The notes under the pieces are model-generated. The model searched no databases. It saw only the letters and a program-made list of their open reading frames with translations, and had not been told where the DNA came from. The translations under genes and the position numbers were made by a program. A DNA stretch of 64,000 bases from Flavobacterium lotistagni (GTDB lineage: Bacteria; Bacteroidota; Bacteroidia; Flavobacteriales; Flavobacteriaceae): positions 47,294-111,293 of the forward strand of contig NZ_JAAJBU010000011.1 in the NCBI RefSeq assembly GCF_011392125.1, written 5' to 3'. How positions within the stretch are numbered: the stretch's first letter is position 1; each line of letters opens with the position of its first letter. Shown piece by piece: positions 9,184 through 18,582 of this stretch.

Positions 9184-10047
9184 TTATTTAAACAGAAATT
9201 TAAACCATTGCCCGAAGTTTTTCTTCCAAAGGTAAAACTTGGTAATCTTTAAATTTTCAGAAGTAGCCACATAGTGTTTGATTTCTTCTATTTTTTTGGT
9301 TGGGAAATAACTCAGCTTTTTCCAGCGCTCGGGTTCGATATAATAGAAATCAGTCATCGATTGGTAGTTGTTTTCATTGACCGAAATCCATTTGTTTAAG
9401 AAATCTTTATTGACATCGATATTGTGCGACCAATTCTCAAGTTTGAAACGCAGTTCCGATTCTGATCTCGCGACCGATTCATGCAACACCATGCTGTCGA
9501 GGTAAATCACACGTTCATTAGTACGACGCGCGATTTTGTAGTTTGGATAATTGGTAGCAAAAACTGATTTCTGTGGTTTGTCGATGTAGAGAATGCCGTT
9601 TTCGGTGTATTTATAAATGATGAGCCAAAACGCAAAGATTTGGATTTTGTGTTTTTCGGGCTCATCCAGATAAGAATCGTACTTTCTCAAATCGGTGATA
9701 AACTTCTCAAAGTCGATGAAATACTCGTCAGAATCAACCTGAATTAACCAATTGCCGATGCCCATTTTGTGCGAAAGCATTGTTCGCTCGCGCGTGTCGT
9801 TTTCAATCGTGGTGAGTTCGGGTATGTAAAAATCGTCTTCGTAAATTTCGATTTTATGGTCAACATCGAATGCCTTTAACCAATCGTAAAATGCCGGATC
9901 AATTGTAAAATTCTGGCCTTTCCAAGTTCTGAGTTCTTTGTCGCGAGCCAAAAAAATTCGGTCGGCAGCTTGATATACCGGCGGCAAAGAGTATTTCAAA
10001 AGCTCGTAATCATACGATAATAAGAAACCAACGTGTATTTTTTTCAT
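9184..10047 (-). CDS. Glycosyltransferase-like protein (GT2/GT-A type)
   Basis: A 287-residue cytoplasmic protein starting MKKIHVGFLLSYDYELLK. It has a GT-A appearance: an N-terminal Rossmann-like strand and IQVDSDEYF, a DxD-type motif for metal and nucleotide-sugar binding, near residue 95. Similar proteins in polysaccharide clusters are annotated glycosyltransferase family 2. Acceptor and donor are unknown. It ends 5 bp from the convergent YejM-like gene and lies 19 bp downstream of the next minus-strand gene, so those two are probably co-transcribed. Confidence 0.65.
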   Translation of the reverse strand: MKKIHVGFLLSYDYELLKYSLPPVYQAADRIFLARDKELRTWKGQNFTIDPAFYDWLKAFDVDHKIEIYEDDFYIPELTTIENDTRERTMLSHKMGIGNWLIQVDSDEYFIDFEKFITDLRKYDSYLDEPEKHKIQIFAFWLIIYKYTENGILYIDKPQKSVFATNYPNYKIARRTNERVIYLDSMVLHESVARSESELRFKLENWSHNIDVNKDFLNKWISVNENNYQSMTDFYYIEPERWKKLSYFPTKKIEEIKHYVATSENLKITKFYLWKKNFGQWFKFLFK

Positions 10048-10066
10048 TTTGTGATGAATTATAGAT

Positions 10067-11545
10067 TTAAGAAAACCACTTTGCCATACGTTTTAGCCTG
10101 CGTAGGAAAAAATTGGCTTTGATTGTTTGGCCTTTGTATTTGCCTTTGCTGATTCCGCTGGCTTGATAATATTGGTAATCAATGCCAAAATTCTCAAACC
10201 AATAACCAAATTTTATTGGGTTTTCAGGGTTTACAGAAGGAAATTCAAAAGCATCATCAGTCAGTACGCGCATCAGTTCATCATGACTTTTCGGAATCAC
10301 GGCACACTGTAAACTTTCATAGGCAGCTCGGCCTAAAAGCACAACTTTTTTCCCTGCAAACGCCGCTTCAACACCAACTGTTGAAGTAAAAACGATGATA
10401 ATGTCGCTTTTCTGTACAAGTTCATAACTGTCTACGCTGTCTTGAGGCGCTATAACTTCAATGTTGGAAGCTTTGATTTTTTCATCGATGAAGCGGTTTT
10501 GCGTATTATTGAGCCCTTTTAAATTCGGATGCACACGCAAATACAACTTAATATTCGGATAAGCTTTCAAACTTTCACAGATTTGCAAGATTCCATCGTT
10601 ATCATTGGTGTAAAACTTCGGTCCGAAACCTGATAAACCTTCGTATTCGTCTAGAGAAGAATTGAAAATGGTGATGATTTTCTTGTCTTGGTTGGCTTTG
10701 AAACTTTCCGGCAACTGTCCGTAGTTTTGATTTTTAGTAAACGAATACCAAGCGTCTTCGATGCGTTTAACCCTTTTGGCAAAAAACTTCGCACCGATTT
10801 GCTCTCGATCGGCACCTGCATTTTGCCACAAAGTTTGAATCTCTTCAGCAATAGCTTCAAAAGAATGTGGAATCGAATTGAAACGGAACAAGAAATTTTT
10901 CATTTTTCCGCCGCGTTCATGTGTGGCATAAGTGATTTTCCGATGCTCGCAAACCCTTAATAAAGGACGGTTTTCAATAAATCTGCCGTTGAAGATAATC
11001 ACTAAATCGGGTTTGATTTTCTCGATAACCAACTGAAAAACTTCATACAAATAGGCACCGGTAAGCAAACCTCTACGAATGAAATCTTGGTATTTAAACA
11101 AATCTGGTTCATGATCGCGGGTATAAGAAACTAGTGAAGACATCGTGGCCATGCCGTTGTCGTAAGTTTTGTATTGGTGTGCTTTAAGTTCGTCTTTGGA
11201 TTTAAAATTAAGCTGTGGTGAATATCCTTGTTGCTTAAAATCAGTCAAAGAAAGGAAATCATTGTACTGAAGCTTGTACAAATTCCGATGATTTTCAACA
11301 GTAGTCTGAAGCAGTTTTAAACCATTCTCTACTCGCGAATGACATACTTTGCAGTGCATCAGTCGGTGTTCTGGGTTGTGAAAACAAGCTTGAAAGTCGC
11401 CCTTGCAAATTATCCAGTAAATCGTATTGCCTTGTTGCAGCAAGCGCTCCATTATCTCTAACTCCGTTTCCAAATGTGGTGTAGGATGATTCGAAGTTTG
11501 CAGCAGTATGGTTTGATTCTTAATCGTATCTAAATGCGTCATCAA
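10067..11545 (-). CDS. Putative GT-B type capsule/LPS glycosyltransferase-like protein
   Basis: A 492-residue soluble protein, family not firmly recognised. The N-terminal third has a Cys-rich patch (CKGDFQACF, MHCKVCHSRVENG). The C-terminal half has a GT-B-like look: strand KIITIFNSSLDEYEG, LYLRVHPNLKG, SDIIIVFTSTVGVEAAFAGKKVVLLG, the last resembling the nucleotide-sugar loop of capsule and CDP-glycerol-type transferases. It heads a two-gene minus-strand unit with the GT-A-like gene. Role in surface polysaccharide synthesis is inferred from fold and context. Confidence 0.55.
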   Translation of the reverse strand: MMTHLDTIKNQTILLQTSNHPTPHLETELEIMERLLQQGNTIYWIICKGDFQACFHNPEHRLMHCKVCHSRVENGLKLLQTTVENHRNLYKLQYNDFLSLTDFKQQGYSPQLNFKSKDELKAHQYKTYDNGMATMSSLVSYTRDHEPDLFKYQDFIRRGLLTGAYLYEVFQLVIEKIKPDLVIIFNGRFIENRPLLRVCEHRKITYATHERGGKMKNFLFRFNSIPHSFEAIAEEIQTLWQNAGADREQIGAKFFAKRVKRIEDAWYSFTKNQNYGQLPESFKANQDKKIITIFNSSLDEYEGLSGFGPKFYTNDNDGILQICESLKAYPNIKLYLRVHPNLKGLNNTQNRFIDEKIKASNIEVIAPQDSVDSYELVQKSDIIIVFTSTVGVEAAFAGKKVVLLGRAAYESLQCAVIPKSHDELMRVLTDDAFEFPSVNPENPIKFGYWFENFGIDYQYYQASGISKGKYKGQTIKANFFLRRLKRMAKWFS

Positions 11546-11726
11546 CTAAAAAGTGGTTTAAAGATTTCCTTGAAATTTGGCAACTTTTGTCTGTAAATGA
11601 AACAGCTAAATGCACTGTATCGATAAGACTTTTTCGCTAATATTCTGATAGAAATCGGAAACAAATATACTTAAAACATAATTCTTTTGAGTGGCTAATT
11701 TTGAAGCTTTTTTGGTTCCAAATGAA

Positions 11727-11734
11727 TATCTTTG
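11727..11734 (+). promoter_or_regulatory. -7 promoter box for the tsaC/sua5-like gene
   Basis: TATCTTTG, an exact TAnnTTTG match 15 bp before the chosen ATG. A TTTG at 11700-11703, 23 bp upstream, could be the -33 element. Confidence 0.6.
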
Positions 11735-11749
11735 CAGCAAAAATTAACT

Positions 11750-12316
11750 ATGGATCTTAACGCTGAAGTGCACCAAGCCTTCGAAGTAATCAAAAACGGC
11801 GGCATTATCCTTTACCCGACCGATACTGTTTGGGGCATTGGCTGCGATGCAACTAACGCGGATGCCGTGGCCAAAATATACAAACTCAAGCAACGTGAAG
11901 AAACCAAAAGCATGATTTGTTTGATGAATGGCGAGCGGATGATGTACAACGTTTTCAAAGAAATTCCTGAAGTTGCATGGCAAATCATCGATCTGTCGGA
12001 AAAACCTACCACTTTAATTCTAGACAATCCCAGAAATGTGGCAGCTAACATTATTGCGTCAGACCAAACTCTTGGAGTTCGCTTGGTGAAAGAACCATTC
12101 TGCTACAAACTCATGGAGCGTATGAAAAAACCATTAGTATCGACTTCCGCCAATATCTCCGGAGAACCGACACCAAACTCGTTTAAAGAAATCAGTCCGG
12201 AAATTCTAAGCGGTGTTGACTATGTTGTAAATTTGCATCGTGAAAAAGTAGGCGGAAAACCATCTACGATTATCAAACTCACAAACGATTCACAAGTAAC
12301 AATCATTAGAAAGTAA
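11750..12316 (+). CDS. Threonylcarbamoyl-AMP synthase (Sua5/YciO/YrdC family)
   Basis: Makes threonylcarbamoyl-AMP from threonine, bicarbonate and ATP for the t6A37 modification of ANN-decoding tRNAs. The product is 188 residues. Motifs: GGIILYPTDTVWGIGCDAT, GVRLVKEPFC and PLVSTSANISGEPTP, which are intact substrate-binding elements. An upstream TTG at 11732 overlaps the -7 promoter box, so ATG 11750 is preferred. A second YrdC-family gene lies at 42403-43023; this one has the more canonical SANxSG motif and is the better candidate for the essential enzyme. Confidence 0.9.
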   Translation: MDLNAEVHQAFEVIKNGGIILYPTDTVWGIGCDATNADAVAKIYKLKQREETKSMICLMNGERMMYNVFKEIPEVAWQIIDLSEKPTTLILDNPRNVAANIIASDQTLGVRLVKEPFCYKLMERMKKPLVSTSANISGEPTPNSFKEISPEILSGVDYVVNLHREKVGGKPSTIIKLTNDSQVTIIRK

Positions 12317-12364
12317 ATTGCCGCAAAAGCGTACATACAATCGTCAATTTGTGGTTACAAACAA

Positions 12365-13840
12365 ATGAATTTTAAGTCAGCATTAAATAAAGAAATATTC
12401 TCGGTGGTGAGTCAAGCAGCCAGCGAATTGCATCTCGAAAGTTATGTAATTGGAGGCTATGTACGTGATTTTTTACTTAAACGTGATTTCAAAAAAGACA
12501 TTGACATTGTGGCGGTAGGCAGCGGAATAGAATTGGCGCAGAAAGTTTCAGAATTGCTCCCGAATAAACCCAAAGTTCAGGTGTTCAAAAATTACGGTAC
12601 CGCAATGTTGCGCTTCAACGATACTGAAATTGAATTTGTAGGCGCGCGCAAGGAAAGCTATCAATTCGAAAGCCGAAATCCTACAGTGGAAAATGGCACA
12701 TTAGAGGACGATCAGAACCGTCGCGATTTTACAATTAATGCACTGGCATTGTCTTTAAATACAGAAACTTACGGAGACTTACTTGACCCATTCAATGGCC
12801 TGGAAGATTTAGACAATCAAGTCATTAAAACACCTTTGGATCCAGATGTAACTTTTTCAGATGATCCGCTCAGAATGTTGCGTGCAATTCGGTTTGCGAG
12901 CCAATTGGGGTTTGAAATTGACGCGAAAGCTATAGAGTCTATTACTCGCAATCAGCAGCGCATTGAGATCATTTCCGGCGAACGAATTGTGGAAGAAATC
13001 CATAAGATTTTGCTAACCCAGAAACCATCTTCAGGATTTTTGCTCTTGCATGAAACCGGCTTGCTTGCCCGGATATTACCCGAACTCACCAATTTGAACC
13101 AAGTAGAAGAAATTGAAGGCCAAACCCACAAAAACAACTTTTATCATACGCTGGAAGTGGTAGACAACATTGCCCAAAACACAGAAGATTTGTGGTTGCG
13201 ATGGGCGGCTTTGCTGCATGATATCGGAAAAGCACCAACCAAACGTTTCAACAAAAAACAAGGTTGGACTTTTCACGGACACGAATTTTTGGGTGGAAAA
13301 ATGGTCAAAAAAATATTTGAACGTTTGCACATGCCTTTGAATCATAAAATGAAGTTTGTTCAGAAAATGGTGATGATGAGTTCGCGCCCGATAGTGCTTT
13401 CACAAGACTTGGTGACCGATTCTGCGGTGCGAAGACTAGTGTTTGACGCCGGCGAAGATGTAGATGATTTGATGACTTTGTGCGCTGCCGATATTACGAC
13501 CAAAAACCCAGCAAAGTTCAGGAAATACCACAGTAATTTTGAAATTGTACGGCAGAAAATCATTGAAGTAGAACAGCGCGATCAGATTAGGAATTTTCAA
13601 CCGCCAATTACCGGCGAAGAAATCATGGCGCTTTTTAACTTAAAGCCTTCACGTGAAATAGGAATTTTGAAAGAAGCCATTAAAGAAGCAATTCTTGAAG
13701 GTGAAATTCCTAATGAACATGTCGCGGCTTATGAGTTCATGCTTAAAAAAGCCAAAACCATTGGGTTAATTTTGCCGGAAGCAAAACTTGAAATTTTAAA
13801 CGATAAACCTACTGAAAAAGAAAACCATAGCCCCGATTGA
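12365..13840 (+). CDS. CCA tRNA nucleotidyltransferase with HD domain
   Basis: Adds or repairs the 3' CCA of tRNAs. The 491-residue protein has the class II polymerase-beta head: [12 protein letters not shown] and KDIDIVAVG (catalytic carboxylates), then [11 protein letters not shown] and [17 protein letters not shown] (the R-rich nucleotide-selecting region). From about residue 250 an HD phosphohydrolase domain follows ([36 protein letters not shown]). Length and order are normal for Bacteroidota. The gene follows the threonylcarbamoyl-AMP synthase by 48 bp, so two tRNA-maturation genes sit together. Confidence 0.92.
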   Translation: MNFKSALNKEIFSVVSQAASELHLESYVIGGYVRDFLLKRDFKKDIDIVAVGSGIELAQKVSELLPNKPKVQVFKNYGTAMLRFNDTEIEFVGARKESYQFESRNPTVENGTLEDDQNRRDFTINALALSLNTETYGDLLDPFNGLEDLDNQVIKTPLDPDVTFSDDPLRMLRAIRFASQLGFEIDAKAIESITRNQQRIEIISGERIVEEIHKILLTQKPSSGFLLLHETGLLARILPELTNLNQVEEIEGQTHKNNFYHTLEVVDNIAQNTEDLWLRWAALLHDIGKAPTKRFNKKQGWTFHGHEFLGGKMVKKIFERLHMPLNHKMKFVQKMVMMSSRPIVLSQDLVTDSAVRRLVFDAGEDVDDLMTLCAADITTKNPAKFRKYHSNFEIVRQKIIEVEQRDQIRNFQPPITGEEIMALFNLKPSREIGILKEAIKEAILEGEIPNEHVAAYEFMLKKAKTIGLILPEAKLEILNDKPTEKENHSPD

Positions 13841-13933
13841 AACAGCATCCTTTTGCGCGCTGTAGTTCATAATTACACTTAAGTTGTAAGCGCAAAAGAT
13901 ATCGTGGAAAGCGGGATTAAGCTTCTAAAAAAC

Positions 13934-14956
13934 ATGAAAAACAAAAACAAATCGGTGATTATTTGGTTGCTCTCGGGCTGCATTTTGGTGTTTATTATGG
14001 TAGTCGTGGGCGGCATTACCCGACTTACTAATTCAGGCCTTTCAATGACTGATTGGCATTTAATTACTGATACTTTTCCACCGCTTACCGAGCAGAAATG
14101 GGAACATGCTTTTGAGCAATACAAGCAATTTCCAGAATATCAAAAAATCAATATCCACAACAATTTTACGCTGGATGATTACAAGTTTATTTACTTCTGG
14201 GAATGGTTCCACCGATTCATCGGACGCGTAATTGGCTTGGTGTTTATTCTGCCGTTTGCGTATTTCCTGATTAAGAAAAAATTAGACAAAGCTACTTTAG
14301 GTAAATGCTATGTTTTGCTCGGAATGGGTGCTTTGCAAGGATTCTTCGGCTGGTTTATGGTGAAAAGTGGCTTGGTTGATAACCCAGATGTGAGCCATTT
14401 CAGGCTGGCTTTGCACCTGACTTTTGCGTTTCTGACCTTTGCTTACACGCTTTGGGTAGCACTAGATTTGATTTATCCGGAGAGAAAACTTCCGGTTTTA
14501 GAATTGCGTAAAATTGCTCGAATCGCCTTGATTTTACTGCTTATTCAGATTGTATACGGCGGTTTTGTAGCCGGTTTAAACGCAGGCTTGATTCACAATC
14601 ATTGGCCCATGATGAGCGACGGACAGTTCATGCATGAAAGCGTAGTGCTGGAAAAAGATTCTTGGCTACTCAGATTGACCGAAGGCAAAAGCGGCGTTCA
14701 ATTTGTACATCGAACTATGGCTTATTTGGTAGTTGGCGTAATATTGTATTTGTATGCAAAAAGCAGCAAAATTGGCACCGATTCGCAACAACAAAAAGGA
14801 ACTCAAATGATGGTGTTGTTGGTGTTCGTGCAATTTGCTCTAGGCGTTATTACCTTGTTATATTCGGTGCCATTAGCATTAGGGTTATTGCATCAAATCA
14901 CGGCTTTCTTTTTACTAACCGCAACCACTTACACCTTGCACAGATTGAGCAAATAA
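13934..14956 (+). CDS. ctaA: Heme A synthase (COX15/CtaA)
   Basis: Integral membrane enzyme that oxidises heme O to heme A for cytochrome c oxidase. Eight hydrophobic segments are apparent. Conserved features: GGITRLTNSGLSMTDWHLIT after the first helix and heme-ligand histidines in WEWFHRFIGR, HFRLALHLTF, VHRTMAYL and LLHQITAFF. The frame opens at GTG 13904, but ATG 13934 (MKNKNKSVIIWLL) gives the standard N-terminus and 340 residues. It converges with the LytTR operon; no clear terminator is visible between them. Confidence 0.93.
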   Translation: MKNKNKSVIIWLLSGCILVFIMVVVGGITRLTNSGLSMTDWHLITDTFPPLTEQKWEHAFEQYKQFPEYQKINIHNNFTLDDYKFIYFWEWFHRFIGRVIGLVFILPFAYFLIKKKLDKATLGKCYVLLGMGALQGFFGWFMVKSGLVDNPDVSHFRLALHLTFAFLTFAYTLWVALDLIYPERKLPVLELRKIARIALILLLIQIVYGGFVAGLNAGLIHNHWPMMSDGQFMHESVVLEKDSWLLRLTEGKSGVQFVHRTMAYLVVGVILYLYAKSSKIGTDSQQQKGTQMMVLLVFVQFALGVITLLYSVPLALGLLHQITAFFLLTATTYTLHRLSK

Positions 14957-15110
14957 GGCAGTTTTAGACTACAAAAAAAGAAATAGAAATAATCTATGAT
15001 GGTTTTTAAAATATTAATTTCTATATATTTAACAAAAATATAGTAAAGTAATATTTTAAATTCTAGATTGTCTTTTCACTAAGTACTTCCTTGCCCGAAG
15101 TAACGCACTA

Positions 15111-15866
15111 CTACCCTAGCCAAGTTTTAAATTCCGCTACTTTTTCACGGCTCACAATGACCTCATCTTCTTTGTATGTGGGCAAGATTACTTTGAGCCT
15201 AGAATTGCTGTAAAGTTGTATTTCTTTGATGCCTTTCATAGGCACGATAAACTTGCGACTCACGCGAAAAAAATCGTTCGGATCAAGTTCGGTTTCGAGT
15301 TGTTCCAAAGTAGTGTCAAGCAAATAGTTCCGGTTTTCAAAAGTGTGCAGATAAGTACCTTTGTTTTCGCTGTAGAAACATTCTACTTCTTCGATATTGA
15401 CCATTTTGAGCTGTTGCCCCATTTTGATTGTGAAACGCTTTTTATAAACTCGATCGACAGGATTGACCAACATCTTGCGAATGGCTTCAAAATCAAGCGC
15501 CATATTTGAAGTTTGCTGGTTGCGGGCTTTGAATTTTTCGATGGCGGTGGCTAAATCGTCTTCGTCAATCGGTTTTAAAAGATAATCAATACTGTTGAGC
15601 TTGAATGCTCGCAAAGCATATTCGTCATAGGCTGTTGTAAAAATGACAGCACTTTGAATGGAAACCTTTTCGAATATCTCAAACGAAAGCCCATCAGAGA
15701 GCTGGATGTCGAGAAAAATCAAATCCGGATGTGGATTTTCTTGAAACCAAGCGATGGATTCTTCTACTGAATGCAGTAAAACAGTTACACTCAGCCCGAG
15801 CTTTTCCACCTTACGTTGCAACAATCTAGCAGCGGGTTTTTCGTCTTCAATGATAATAACTTTCAT
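15111..15866 (-). CDS. LytTR-family response regulator
   Basis: A 251-residue two-component regulator. Residues 1-120 form the receiver domain (VIIIEDEKPAARLL acidic pair, LIFLDIQLSDG with the phospho-acceptor Asp, TAYDEYALRAF, DYLLKPI). Residues 145-250 form a LytTR DNA-binding domain (RFTIKMGQQLKMV, YFRV-type strands, RVSRKFIVPMKGI). It is the last gene of a minus-strand operon and its partner is the LytS-like kinase three genes upstream. Targets are not evident; LytTR proteins usually bind direct repeats. Confidence 0.92.
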   Translation of the reverse strand: MKVIIIEDEKPAARLLQRKVEKLGLSVTVLLHSVEESIAWFQENPHPDLIFLDIQLSDGLSFEIFEKVSIQSAVIFTTAYDEYALRAFKLNSIDYLLKPIDEDDLATAIEKFKARNQQTSNMALDFEAIRKMLVNPVDRVYKKRFTIKMGQQLKMVNIEEVECFYSENKGTYLHTFENRNYLLDTTLEQLETELDPNDFFRVSRKFIVPMKGIKEIQLYSNSRLKVILPTYKEDEVIVSREKVAEFKTWLG

Positions 15867-15884
15867 GCTGTGTTGGTATTGGCT

Positions 15885-16190
15885 TTATTCCCATCGGTTG
15901 TTTTTCTCGCGTTCCATGAGCTGCTTAATTTTGCGCTCTTCCCAATCTTTGCCCAGTATAAAAGTCGGTAAAAAGACTGTCAATCCGTGTGCTACCAAAC
16001 CAATTCCCCAGAAAAAAAACAGTGAAAAATGTTGCAAACGAAGGCTTTCTCCGGCAGGCAATTCTTGGTAGTTTGCAACAATAATAATCGTGTTGATGAC
16101 CACATAAACAATCAAGTGCGTATAAAAACCTTTGATTTTCTTAACCCTATTTTGGGCTTCGCGGTACCGGATTTCGTCTATATTCTCCAT
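15885..16190 (-). CDS. 2TM domain-containing protein
   Basis: A 101-residue protein with two hydrophobic segments (about residues 23-42 and 53-75) flanked by charged ends: RVKKIKGFYTHLIVYVVINT and the C-terminal LGKDWEERKIKQLMEREK. This matches the Bacteroidota 2TM domain, found in small membrane proteins next to LytS/LytTR systems. Function unknown; a sensory or scaffolding role with the kinase is inferred. It begins 1 bp after its paralogue's stop and ends 18 bp before the LytTR gene. Confidence 0.85.
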   Translation of the reverse strand: MENIDEIRYREAQNRVKKIKGFYTHLIVYVVINTIIIVANYQELPAGESLRLQHFSLFFFWGIGLVAHGLTVFLPTFILGKDWEERKIKQLMEREKNNRWE

Positions 16191-16191
16191 C

Positions 16192-16506
16192 TTATTCGTA
16201 TTTAGGTTTGTTTTTTTCTTCGTCCATGAATTGCTTGATTTTGCGCTGTTCCCAATCTTTGCCTAAAAACGGAAACCAGTTGAAAACCTTCATCGCATGA
16301 CTGGCAACGCCTATTCCCCAGCCTAGCATGGTCCAGAGGAACCAAAGATATTCGGGACTGTACTTGAGGTTAATGAATATCAAGAAACCCATCACAAGAA
16401 TATAAATCGCAAAATGTGTGTAAAATCCTTTGATTTCGTTGACTTGCTTTTTGGCTCTTTGGTATTTTTCGTAATCGGTGTTGAATTTTTCCATGATTAA
16501 TTCCAT
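16192..16506 (-). CDS. 2TM domain-containing protein (second copy)
   Basis: A 104-residue paralogue of the next gene, with the same pattern: QVNEIKGFYTHFAIYILVMG, second hydrophobic segment YLWFLWTMLGWGIGVASHAM, and the basic LGKDWEQRKIKQFMDEEK tail. Its start overlaps the end of the kinase-2TM fusion gene by 10 bp, indicating translational coupling. An internal ATG (MEKFNTDYEKY) at 16494 is an alternative start. Function unknown. Confidence 0.85.
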   Translation of the reverse strand: MELIMEKFNTDYEKYQRAKKQVNEIKGFYTHFAIYILVMGFLIFINLKYSPEYLWFLWTMLGWGIGVASHAMKVFNWFPFLGKDWEQRKIKQFMDEEKNKPKYE

Positions 16507-17834
16507 TTATCGTTTTGATTTTCCTCTTTCAATAACTGACGTATTTTCTTTTCTTCCCAATTTCGCGCATAACCAAAAGTACTCAGTGCATGAAACGTCA
16601 CGCCCATACCCCAACCAGCCATTGGAAACCAGAACCATTGAAAGCCACCGCTTTGAAGGTTGATCAATATCAATATCGGTATAACGCAACAATACGAAAT
16701 CAGGTTACCGTAGAATTCCTTTAGATTCTCTACACGCGCTTTTGCTTTTAGATAAGCGCTATTCTCATTAAAAATATGTTGTGTGTCCATAGCGACTATT
16801 TGTTTGGTTAAAATAGGTATTTTGATTTTGAATAACTCCGGCGTTTGCTCAATCCGAACTTCGCGTTGGGAAATTAAAGCATATCGGTTCACAATATTTT
16901 GCAATCCGACGCCTTGACGGTCTTGCAAGACTTCTTTGCGTTGCAAGTTGTTCTCGACGATAAGATAATTGTCGTCGATATAAATTCTGATATTGAGCGG
17001 CTTTTGCTGACTAACTACATTGTGCTTAATGGTATTCTCGAGCAATAATTGCAATGACAGTGGCACTACTCTAGCCTGCTCGTTTTGGTAATGTTCAGGC
17101 AGTTCGTAGTTGATGCTGTTCTCAAAGCGCATTTTGAGCAAATTCATGTAGGTTTTGGCAAACGACAGTTCTTCTTGTACGGTCACAAGCTCTTTGTCTT
17201 TCTGCTCCAACACATAGCGGTAGATTTTTGATAACGAAGTCGTGAACTTTTGCGCATTCTCCTGATTTTCCTCAATGAGAGAACTCAGTACATTCAAACT
17301 ATTGAACAAAAAATGCGGATCAATCTGATTTTTTAAACTCTCGAACTTGGCACTGGCGGTATTGGCAATGATTTTCTGCTCTTTGACCTTGCTTTCGTTG
17401 TAGGCTTTATAGAAGTAAAAAGCGTGTAAACCCAAGGTCACAATAAAGGTTACGATAATCGCGACCAAGTAATTGGCCAATTGCTCTTGCGCCCAGAAAT
17501 CTGCAATTGTTCTGCCTTCGATGAGTACGTCTTCAAAAATACGCAAGATAAAAATCACTAAAATCGAAATCAAAAACGAACAAGTAAAGCCAACAATAAT
17601 GCGTTTTTTGTTGAATCGGTCGGCTTCAAAAACTTGATCGAGATAAATGAACAGTGCCGCATTAGAAAAATAGAGCGAAAAACCGTACAACATTGTATAA
17701 CCAAAATTAATCAGTAAACCCAAGTCGAAGTTGATTGTTCTTCCGACCATCAGACTGATGAGCTGCAACACCACAAAAACAGTGATTGCAATAACGAAGG
17801 CTCTCGGAAAATCTCTTAATAATTTACGGACCAT
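16497..17834 (-). CDS. LytS-like sensor histidine kinase fused to a C-terminal 2TM domain
   Basis: A 445-residue membrane sensor. Four hydrophobic segments in residues 12-145 are followed by a His_kinase domain (LKNQIDPHFLFNSLNVLSSL with the phospho-accepting His) and a short ATPase (LLLENTIKHNV N-box, GVGLQNIVNRY). At residue 349 a complete 2TM-domain protein begins in frame: MDTQHIFNENSAYLKAKARV, two hydrophobic helices, and NWEEKKIRQLLKEE. No stop separates the parts. The ATG at 16788-16790 could also start a free 2TM protein. It acts with the LytTR regulator encoded downstream. Confidence 0.9.
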   Translation of the reverse strand: MVRKLLRDFPRAFVIAITVFVVLQLISLMVGRTINFDLGLLINFGYTMLYGFSLYFSNAALFIYLDQVFEADRFNKKRIIVGFTCSFLISILVIFILRIFEDVLIEGRTIADFWAQEQLANYLVAIIVTFIVTLGLHAFYFYKAYNESKVKEQKIIANTASAKFESLKNQIDPHFLFNSLNVLSSLIEENQENAQKFTTSLSKIYRYVLEQKDKELVTVQEELSFAKTYMNLLKMRFENSINYELPEHYQNEQARVVPLSLQLLLENTIKHNVVSQQKPLNIRIYIDDNYLIVENNLQRKEVLQDRQGVGLQNIVNRYALISQREVRIEQTPELFKIKIPILTKQIVAMDTQHIFNENSAYLKAKARVENLKEFYGNLISYCCVIPILILINLQSGGFQWFWFPMAGWGMGVTFHALSTFGYARNWEEKKIRQLLKEENQNDKWN

Positions 17835-17851
17835 GATGGTTAACTTTACCG

Positions 17852-18475
17852 TTACTTATTACATTCTTTCTGAGCTTCAAGCGCGCGGTCTAAACCCCAT
17901 TGCGGCGCAAAAGGCATAGATGGTTTGAATTTATTGAACAGTTCAATAGAACGATTGATCTCGGCACACATCGGCTTGGTATCGGTTCCGAAGTACTTTG
18001 CGCCGCCGATTTCATATTCCGCTTTTCCAAACACAGCTCGCGGGTTTTCAGGCGCTAAGGCTTGGGCTTTATTGTAAAGTTCAATCACTTTTTGCGAATA
18101 CTTCATTCCGTATGTCATCGGGTCTGAAGCTACCCAGCCAGTGTAAATCATTGCTTGCATCACCAGAATTTCTGAGTTATTCGAATCTTTTGCCATTTCT
18201 ATATCAAGCGCATTTTGGGCTTTGTTCAGCACAGCACTGACCATCGTTTTATCTTTCATCCCAAAAGAGGAAACCGTATTAATGAATGCGATGTAATAAT
18301 TGGGCAGCCAACTGTTTTTTTCTGCACCTGCAATACGTTCCAATAAATCTGAAGCTTCTTGGCTTTTGCCTTCTTTCCAGAGTTGCATGGCTTTACCCAT
18401 TCCTTCTTCAAATTTGCTTTGTGCTTGTGTGAAACCGAAAGTTAAAAGCGCTACTGCTAAAAATAATTTTTTCAT
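17852..18475 (-). CDS. Secreted TPR-like hypothetical protein
   Basis: A 207-residue protein with a signal peptide (MKKLFLAVALLTFGFTQAQ) and helical repeats reminiscent of tetratricopeptide repeats: FEEGMGKAMQLWKEGKSQEA, VIELYNKAQALAPENPRAVF. It is probably periplasmic. It is the first gene of the operon that continues with the LytS-like kinase (17-bp gap), so it may serve or report on the stimulus of that system; this is inference. A -7 box lies at 18510-18517. Confidence 0.75.
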   Translation of the reverse strand: MKKLFLAVALLTFGFTQAQSKFEEGMGKAMQLWKEGKSQEASDLLERIAGAEKNSWLPNYYIAFINTVSSFGMKDKTMVSAVLNKAQNALDIEMAKDSNNSEILVMQAMIYTGWVASDPMTYGMKYSQKVIELYNKAQALAPENPRAVFGKAEYEIGGAKYFGTDTKPMCAEINRSIELFNKFKPSMPFAPQWGLDRALEAQKECNK

Positions 18476-18509
18476 GATGTTTAATTTTTATTGGTTATTA
18501 AATTCCTGA

Positions 18510-18517
18510 CAAACTTA
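18510..18517 (-). promoter_or_regulatory. -7 promoter box of the TPR-LytS-2TM-LytTR operon
   Basis: TAAGTTTG on the minus strand, an exact TAnnTTTG match 34 bp upstream of the first ATG of the five-gene operon. Confidence 0.5.
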
Positions 18518-18582
18518 TGGTGCCGATCTCATTTTTAAAATTGTAGTTGACCGAACCGTCAATTTTTGAGGATGAATTGTAA

